Source: an uncultured Lachnospiraceae bacterium
Lineage (GTDB): Bacteria; Bacillota; Clostridia; Lachnospirales; Lachnospiraceae
Assembly: GCA_937965795.1 (NCBI GenBank)
Contig: CALCMD010000083.1
Location: 57,040-121,039 of the forward strand
Length of the DNA stretch: 64,000 nt
Direction of reading: 5' to 3'
In this document: in pieces, positions 59,455 through 64,000 of the stretch
Position numbering within the stretch: position 1 is the stretch's first letter
Layout of the letters: each line of letters starts with the position of its first letter
Program-made: the position numbers and the translations under genes
The notes under the pieces: generated by a model
Databases searched by the model: none
What the model was told of the DNA's origin: nothing
The model's input: the letters and a program-made list of their open reading frames with translations, nothing else

Positions 59455-59550
59455 GTAACAGTCCAGCCATCACAGGATATATGTGCAAATCTCTTAACAT
59501 GCAAGCATGTACGAACTTTGCACATATACCCTGCATGGCTGAACTGTTAC
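59455..59550. repeat. 96-bp long imperfect palindrome
   Basis: GTAACAGT-C-CAGCCAT at the left pairs with ATGGCTG-A-ACTGTTAC at the right, and TATATGTGCAAA pairs with TTTGCACATATA further in; a small CATGC-AA-GCATG stem lies at the centre. The arms are about 34 nt. It sits between the divergent asnS and deformylase-like genes. It could be a mobile palindromic element or a structured RNA. Confidence 0.75.
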
Positions 59551-59557
59551 CTCCATA

Positions 59558-59586
59558 TTGCATCGTTTCCCGAAACATGATATTCT
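59558..59586 (+). promoter_or_regulatory. Promoter of the deformylase-like gene
   Basis: TTGCAT and TATTCT are separated by 17 bp, about 55 bp before the ATG at 59641. Confidence 0.55.
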
Positions 59587-59640
59587 TAAGGACGGCGTCA
59601 GAAATCTTAATCTTTAGAATTGACAGAGGAGTGAAAACAA

Positions 59641-60051
59641 ATGGTAAGACCGATTTGTAAAGACACGATATTCCTGAGTCAGAAATCAGAGCCTGCCACC
59701 AAAGCGGATGCTGCCGTGGTTCAGGATCTGCTGGATACCTTACAGGCGAATCGGGAATACTGCGTCGGCATGGCGGCAAATATGATTGGTGTTAAGAAAA
59801 ATATTATCGTTATCAATACAGGCTTTTTCCATATGGTCATGATAAATCCTGTCATTATAAAAAAAGATACGCTCTATGAAGCGGAAGAGGGCTGTCTCTC
59901 GCTGTCAGGAGTACGGAGAACGAAACGCTACCATAATATCCAGGTAGAATTTCAGGATCAGAATTTCAAAAAAAGGCGGCAGGAATATTCCGGCTGGGTC
60001 GCTCAGATCATACAGCACGAATGTGACCACCTTCAGGGGATTCTTATTTAA
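59641..60051 (+). CDS. Peptide deformylase-like protein with altered motif I
   Basis: The 136-residue protein is of the peptide deformylase family: EGCLSLSGVRR is motif II (metal Cys) and QHECDHLQGILI is motif III (HExxH-like His-Glu-x-x-His). Motif I, normally GxGxAAxQ, reads VGMAANMIG, so the catalytic Gln is replaced by Met. GAGGAGTGAAAACAA precedes the ATG. True deformylases remove the formyl group from new proteins. The metal site is intact but the loss of the Gln may lower activity or change substrate. A second, standard deformylase may exist elsewhere in the genome. A hairpin follows the stop. Confidence 0.85.
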   Translation: MVRPICKDTIFLSQKSEPATKADAAVVQDLLDTLQANREYCVGMAANMIGVKKNIIVINTGFFHMVMINPVIIKKDTLYEAEEGCLSLSGVRRTKRYHNIQVEFQDQNFKKRRQEYSGWVAQIIQHECDHLQGILI

Positions 60052-60065
60052 CTTTAGACATCCTG

Positions 60066-60101
60066 AAAAACCCAGGCCGCCCTGTGGCTGCCTGGATTTT
60101 T
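60066..60101. terminator. Terminator after the deformylase-like gene
   Basis: CCAGGC and inner CC pair with GG and GCCTGG, followed by ATTTTTG on the plus strand; AAAAA flanks the other side. It also touches the convergent gene stop at 60103. Confidence 0.78.
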
Positions 60102-60102
60102 G

Positions 60103-60987
60103 TCATAAACTTTTAAACCCGTACTCTACATAAACTTCTCCCCAGTTCACATGGAGCAGATAATAATATCCCGGCTTCACCCCGTTCAGATACCATCTCC
60201 CCTCCCGGTTTTCTACTTCTTTTTCCTGTAACTTCGGCACTTTCTTCCCATCGGTGTCCAGACATGTGACCGTAATCTGATCTGCCCCGCTTTCCGGAAG
60301 CAGTTCCAGCTCCGTATCCGGATCGGAAAGCCTGATTTCACACGGTTCACTCCATTCTGTTATGAAAGGGGCGTCCGCAACGGCTTCCACGGTTTCCCCC
60401 TTTTCATTCGTCCATCTCCAGCGATAACCGCCCCTGGTAAGAAATGCACAGCAGACCGTTTCCCCCTCCGTATAGCTCATCCGCATAACCGGGGGCTCCG
60501 ATGGGTCTGGTTCTTCCGCCTCTCCCAGACCCTCTGCCAGCAGTTCTTCATATCTGCGGGTGCATTCCTCTTTTTCCGTTTCATCCGCCTTCTTCGTCAC
60601 TTCTATACGCAGAACCTTTCCGAATACAGGTGGATAACACTCCATCACTTCCCCATTTGTCGTGACATTCACCCTGTCGCCTGTATCCAGTTCGTCCTCC
60701 GTAATCTTCTCCCCATTCTCGCCGTAAATCTCATCCGCATCGAATTGTCCGGGATCATACGGCGTCCCCTCTTCGCTAAATACCAGATAAAAAGTGGGAG
60801 ATTCACGGTATATCACGTATGACTTCGTCACGATGTCTTCTTCCATCTCGCTATCCTCTTCATATGTCCCCTCCCCGGCAGGTTTTTTCTGTTCTCCTGG
60901 CTGCCAGCCGACTCTCCATGCCGCGGCAGCACAGACCGCCAGCAGAAGAATCGTACAGGTTGTCATCACTTTTCTTTTTTTCTTCAT
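60103..60987 (-). CDS. Membrane-anchored or secreted protein of unknown function
   Basis: The 294-residue protein starts MKKKRKVMTTCTILLLAVCA, a signal or anchor helix. The mature part is acidic (GTYEEDSEMEEDIVTKSYVI) with an OB-like strand region (ITEDELDTGDRVNVTTNGEV, then FGKVLRIEVTKK) in the first half and a beta-rich second half ending in LNGVKPGYYYLLHVNWGEV. The first half resembles YobA/DUF3221-like lipoprotein folds, without a lipobox. It follows the beta-propeller protein gene by 11 bp and belongs to the ECF sigma operon. Its function is not known. Confidence 0.75.
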   Translation of the reverse strand: MKKKRKVMTTCTILLLAVCAAAAWRVGWQPGEQKKPAGEGTYEEDSEMEEDIVTKSYVIYRESPTFYLVFSEEGTPYDPGQFDADEIYGENGEKITEDELDTGDRVNVTTNGEVMECYPPVFGKVLRIEVTKKADETEKEECTRRYEELLAEGLGEAEEPDPSEPPVMRMSYTEGETVCCAFLTRGGYRWRWTNEKGETVEAVADAPFITEWSEPCEIRLSDPDTELELLPESGADQITVTCLDTDGKKVPKLQEKEVENREGRWYLNGVKPGYYYLLHVNWGEVYVEYGFKSL

Positions 60988-60998
60988 CCGTCTCCTCC

Positions 60999-62963
60999 TT
61001 AATACGTCAGTTCTTCAATCTTCTCATATCCCTGCTCCATGTCAAAGGATTTCAGTCCGCCGCTATTGGACAGATACAGGGTGCTTCCGATATAAAGTCC
61101 CCGGACGTTCCCATTTGCATCCCATTCTTCTTTCTTCCGCAGCTCATACAAAAACTCGTTCACAAAGCCCTTTTCCCCGTCATAGGAAAAGACCAGGTAA
61201 TTATTTTCACATTCCAATCCAAAAAGATTCTTCGCCGGATTGATCATGATCGCCTTGTAATTATAAAGCCCCGGACAGCTATGCGAGTCCCTGATCACGT
61301 ACTTATCGATTTCTTTCACATCCGATGGGTCGGAGACGTCAAACATCGAAAGCTTAATCCCCTGATATTCTCCGGTTTCCGGGTCTACTTCGTTGCCGAT
61401 TCCCAGAAGTTTATTCTCCCCGTAAAAATGCAGATAAGAAGAAAATCCGGTAATTTTCAGTTCTCCCAGAATCTTTGGCTCTTTCGGGTCTGTCAAATCT
61501 ACAGAAAACAGCGGGTCCGTATCCCGGAAAGTCACAAAATATCCGGTGTTTCCCATGAACCTTGCAGAACGGACGCTCTCGCCCGGCGCCAGATTTTCGA
61601 TTTTCCCGCAGATTTCCAGATTTTCATCCAGTACGTAGAGATACGTCATCTCCTCGTCATTGTTCCAGTCTGTCGCTACCGCCCGAAGATATCCGTTATA
61701 TTCATTTACGGAAAAACTGTCGTTTACATACCCTCTGATTTCTCCAGCCGCCGCGGCTTTTATTTTCCCGTCCTGGTAATGGAATTTCAGAATCTGCGTA
61801 TAGTCTCTTCCATTTTCATAATGATAACCGATGGTATAAATGTTTTCCGCGCTCACATAAAACTGTTCCGCTGCCGATACGATCGCTTTCCGGTCAATGA
61901 CCTGATCCGGCTGCTTCACATCCACGGAGGAAATGACCAGATAATTGGAACGGTTCGCATACTCCGGCAGATAAATATCATCCACGCCCATCGCCTTTCC
62001 CTGGACCTCCGGCAGATAACTGCTTCCGTCACGGGTATCCTTCAGGATGGGCTGGTATTCTGTAAACAGATACAGGGTATCTCCATTTTTCCTGGAAGTC
62101 CTGTAATATCCCTCCTGTGTAACGCTTCCAGAAAGCTTCGGCTTCCTGCGGTCGCCAAGCTCATACGTGTATACTTTCGTAAAGCTCTTCCTGTCAACAG
62201 AATACACATCCTCCTCTTCCTCATCCATAGAGGCTTCACTTCCCGACGCCAGAAGAAGCAGTCTGTCTCCATCCAGATACATTTCTTCCACATCCTCCTG
62301 CCCCGGAAGGGTGATCTCACTCATTTTCTCCATCCTGCCGTCCACAGCTTTTACAATACAAAGCCTGCTGCCTGACAGCGCATAGATATAGGTTCCATCC
62401 GTCTTTACAATATCTCCCTCATCCACATCGGCTTCCTGTAGATTCGTCTGTGAAAAATCATCTGCCTTCTCCGCCGAGCCCATACTTTCCTCTGCCGTCG
62501 CTTCTGTTTTCTCTTCCGCCTTTTCCATTTCATAAACTGACGCTCCATCCTCTGCCATAAGCCCCAGCCCCATATCTCTGGTCTGCATCATATCCGCCAG
62601 CGCCAGATACAGTTCTTCTTCGCTGGACACGTGGGGAATCACTTCCTTTTCTTCTTTATCCTCTGCTTCCTGCACAACGTTCTTCTCTACAGCCGCTTCT
62701 GTCACCGCCTCCTGCGCTGCCTCTGTCAGCGCCGCTGCTCTTTCCGGCTCTCCCTGGTCTCCGATATTCCCGGCCTGCCACGCTGCCGCAAATATGAGCA
62801 GAATCGCTGCTGCCATCCCTCCGATCTGATACACCGGCAGCTTCTTCTTTTTCTGCTGTCTTCCCCTTACCATATCCTCGACATGCTCCGGTCTTAAAGA
62901 TTCCGGCGCATCGATTTTCCCGGCCGACCGCCTGATCTCCTCTAACATCTTTCTTTCATCCAT
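60999..62963 (-). CDS. Membrane-anchored beta-propeller protein with anti-sigma-like N-terminus
   Basis: The 654-residue protein has a cytosolic N-terminal part (MDERKMLEEIRRSAGKIDAP, with Leu-Arg-Pro), one membrane helix (about 48-66), an acidic Glu/Ala-rich linker (about 70-170) and a large outside domain. That domain matches the C-terminal beta-propeller family of secreted bacterial proteins: FSQTNLQEADVDEGDIVKTD, GTYIYALSGSRLCIVKAVDG, then repeated strand units such as FSVDLTDPKEPKILGELKIT and KLSMFDVSDPSDVKEIDKYV. It lies 15 bp after an ECF sigma factor gene, so it likely senses an outside signal and holds or releases that sigma. Confidence 0.85.
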   Translation of the reverse strand: MDERKMLEEIRRSAGKIDAPESLRPEHVEDMVRGRQQKKKKLPVYQIGGMAAAILLIFAAAWQAGNIGDQGEPERAAALTEAAQEAVTEAAVEKNVVQEAEDKEEKEVIPHVSSEEELYLALADMMQTRDMGLGLMAEDGASVYEMEKAEEKTEATAEESMGSAEKADDFSQTNLQEADVDEGDIVKTDGTYIYALSGSRLCIVKAVDGRMEKMSEITLPGQEDVEEMYLDGDRLLLLASGSEASMDEEEEDVYSVDRKSFTKVYTYELGDRRKPKLSGSVTQEGYYRTSRKNGDTLYLFTEYQPILKDTRDGSSYLPEVQGKAMGVDDIYLPEYANRSNYLVISSVDVKQPDQVIDRKAIVSAAEQFYVSAENIYTIGYHYENGRDYTQILKFHYQDGKIKAAAAGEIRGYVNDSFSVNEYNGYLRAVATDWNNDEEMTYLYVLDENLEICGKIENLAPGESVRSARFMGNTGYFVTFRDTDPLFSVDLTDPKEPKILGELKITGFSSYLHFYGENKLLGIGNEVDPETGEYQGIKLSMFDVSDPSDVKEIDKYVIRDSHSCPGLYNYKAIMINPAKNLFGLECENNYLVFSYDGEKGFVNEFLYELRKKEEWDANGNVRGLYIGSTLYLSNSGGLKSFDMEQGYEKIEELTY

Positions 62964-62978
62964 GAATGGTCCTCCTCT

Positions 62979-63482
62979 CTATCTCTCCAGACCTGCTTCC
63001 ATTTTCTTTAAAGCACGGCTCTGCCTGGATCGCACGGTATTGTCACTCATATGCAGCATCCGCCCAATCTCCCGGCTGGTATAGCCTCCGAAAATATTCA
63101 TTGCCAGAATCAGTCTGTCCTCATCCGGCAGCCCTGCAAACACACGGCGCACATCCATATCCCGGCAGATGTCCCTCGGCTCCGCCGTCAAATCCTCCGG
63201 CAATTCCAGCGTCTTATTGGCGTACTGCCCCAGCTTCCTGCGGCACTTATTCGTCAGAATGCGGAACATCCATGCTTTAAAGGATTCCACTTTCCGTAAT
63301 CCTCTGATCCCCTGCCAGGCGTCTGCCACCGCATCGCTGACTACATCCTCCGCATCATGTGTATTTTTTAAAGTATAAAGTGCAAAACGGTATAAATCCC
63401 GGTAGACTTCCTGATACAGCTCCGAAAATGCCTGCACGTCTCCTTCCTTTGCTCTCTGAACAAGTTCCATATTTTGGTTCAT
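62979..63482 (-). CDS. ECF-type RNA polymerase sigma factor
   Basis: ATG 63482 follows GAGAGGGGTGATGCT and gives 167 residues; an ATG 13 codons upstream has no ribosome site. Sigma region 2 reads AKEGDVQAFSELYQEVYRDL, YRFALYTLKNTHDAEDVVSD and SFKAWMFRILTNKCRRKLGQ; region 4 reads LPDEDRLILAMNIFGGYTSR and EIGRMLHMSDNTVRSRQSRA. It is followed by the beta-propeller membrane protein, the probable partner. A GGAACT element about 70 bp upstream may be part of a self-controlled promoter. Confidence 0.93.
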   Translation of the reverse strand: MNQNMELVQRAKEGDVQAFSELYQEVYRDLYRFALYTLKNTHDAEDVVSDAVADAWQGIRGLRKVESFKAWMFRILTNKCRRKLGQYANKTLELPEDLTAEPRDICRDMDVRRVFAGLPDEDRLILAMNIFGGYTSREIGRMLHMSDNTVRSRQSRALKKMEAGLER

Positions 63483-63574
63483 AGCATCACCCCTCTCATT
63501 TGTCGACAAATATTGGTTCATAATTATAGTGTCTCACAGTTCCTGAAATGTTGCAATTTATCTGATATAACTTC

Positions 63575-63622
63575 AAAAAAAGTGTAAAGACCCGTCCCTT
63601 TCCTGGTCCTTACACTTTTTTC
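63575..63622. terminator. Bidirectional terminator
   Basis: AAAAAAGTGTAA-A-GACC pairs with GGTC-C-TTACACTTTTTT, with A and T runs on both flanks. It ends the coiled-coil gene at 63637 and isolates the sigma operon. Confidence 0.9.
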
Positions 63623-63636
63623 ATAGGCATTTTTAA

Positions 63637-64000
63637 TTATGAATTTTTCTGCTTTAATTCTCTGACATCGGATTCCAGCTTTGTCACCCTAACAGACAAC
63701 AGCTCAAGTTCGGCATTCGGCTTCTGAACTTCCTTTAAATTCCTTGCCAAATCAAGATGTCCCTCTGCAATACGCCGGATATTGACACAAATCTCATTTT
63801 CCAACATCATTTTCATGTCTTTTACATCGGCTTTTAAGGTTTCTAAAGCATCTACCCTGGTTTCCAAAGTTTCCATCCGGGTTTCGAAAGTCTCCATCCG
63901 GGTTTCGAAAGTCTCCATCCGGGTCTCGAAAGCATCCATCCGGGCCTCGAAAGCATCCATCCGGGCCTCGAAAGCATCCATCCGGGCCTCGAAAGCATCC
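63637..64000 (-). CDS. Heptad-repeat coiled-coil protein, N-terminus beyond window edge
   Basis: The frame stays open to the right edge, so the start lies outside; an internal ATG at 63981 only begins a repeat. The visible 120 residues have at least seven copies of a 7-residue unit (MDAFEAR, MDAFETR, METFETR, METLETR) with Phe or Leu and Met at the a/d positions. A variable helical part follows (LKADVKDMKMMLENEICVNI), then LELLSVRVTKLESDVRELKQ. The result is a long continuous coiled coil. No membrane segment is seen in this part. The family is common in Firmicutes as hypothetical proteins; the role is unknown. Confidence 0.8.
   Translation of the reverse strand, partial: DAFEARMDAFEARMDAFEARMDAFETRMETFETRMETFETRMETLETRVDALETLKADVKDMKMMLENEICVNIRRIAEGHLDLARNLKEVQKPNAELELLSVRVTKLESDVRELKQKNS
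63837..64000 (-). repeat. 21-bp tandem repeat coding for heptads
   Basis: A 21-bp unit (CGAAAGCATCCATCCGGGCC and one base) is repeated about eight times and continues past the edge. The copies nearest the edge are identical and the inner ones differ by up to several bases, so the array grew recently at its 5' side. Confidence 0.88.

Noticed and set aside
63837..64000. 21-bp repeats as CRISPR or regulatory iterons
   Set aside because: The period is a multiple of three and keeps one open frame coding for heptads; there are no spacers.

Overview
The window looks like chromosomal DNA of a Gram-positive gut Firmicute, most likely a member of the Lachnospiraceae. The support is its mid GC content, strong AGGAGG ribosome binding sites, a SAM-I riboswitch on metK, MecA, a DUF951 protein, a class B sortase, a Clostridia-type Tad pilus locus, and large secreted glycan-binding proteins with FIVAR-like and InlB-like modules. 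No rRNA, tRNA, CRISPR array, complete insertion sequence or prophage was seen.

Bases 1-17.7 kb are one long minus-strand cell-surface polysaccharide locus. From its promoter near 17.7 kb it runs: a 1321-residue secreted protein, a 36-residue peptide, a 13-bp hairpin, a PqqD-like protein, an HprK-like kinase, a PF14907-type nucleotidyltransferase, a Wzm/Wzt ABC exporter, a CpsB-type phosphatase, an LCP ligase, CpsC and CpsD, a leucine-rich-repeat protein, a PglF/CapD dehydratase, an initiating sugar-phosphate transferase, and two glycosyltransferases, the last cut by the window edge. The peptide, PqqD, kinase and nucleotidyltransferase resemble the tailoring half of paeninodin-type lasso peptide clusters, but the lasso protease and cyclase are absent. 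With the divergent S24/S26-type peptidase at 17.85 kb this is the best candidate here for an undescribed peptide-modification system, possibly linked to export or anchoring of the polysaccharide.

At 18.2-18.8 kb a compact type I toxin-antitoxin locus of the Fst/par kind is visible. It has a 32-residue membrane toxin, a convergent antisense RNA with its own promoter, a shared terminator hairpin, and a 12-bp direct repeat that places the antisense RNA opposite the toxin start codon. It sits between two partial copies of the same convergent gene end, which records a duplication and a later deletion at a GGCGGCG repeat.

18.8-33.7 kb is mostly housekeeping: an NCS2 permease, a two-component system, metK with a SAM-I riboswitch, murA, a DUF885 peptidase-like protein, rubredoxin, secreted and DUF4367-type proteins, a MurG homologue, an ECF sigma factor, a HIT protein, a soluble histidine kinase and a rhomboid protease. 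33.9-43.5 kb is a complete Tad/Flp pilus operon behind a consensus promoter, with two prepilin peptidases, TadA/B/C/Z, an Flp pilin, TadE-like and DUF5702-like pseudopilins and an FHA protein.

43.7-64 kb holds a lipoprotein, mecA, a DUF1858 protein, palindromic repeats, a giant GH20 hexosaminidase, a ferredoxin, a MerR-type regulator, a cation/proton antiporter, the rpsF-ssb-rpsR operon, a class B sortase with a VanRS-like two-component system, asnS, a deformylase-like gene, an ECF sigma factor with a membrane-anchored beta-propeller protein, and the end of a heptad-repeat coiled-coil gene.
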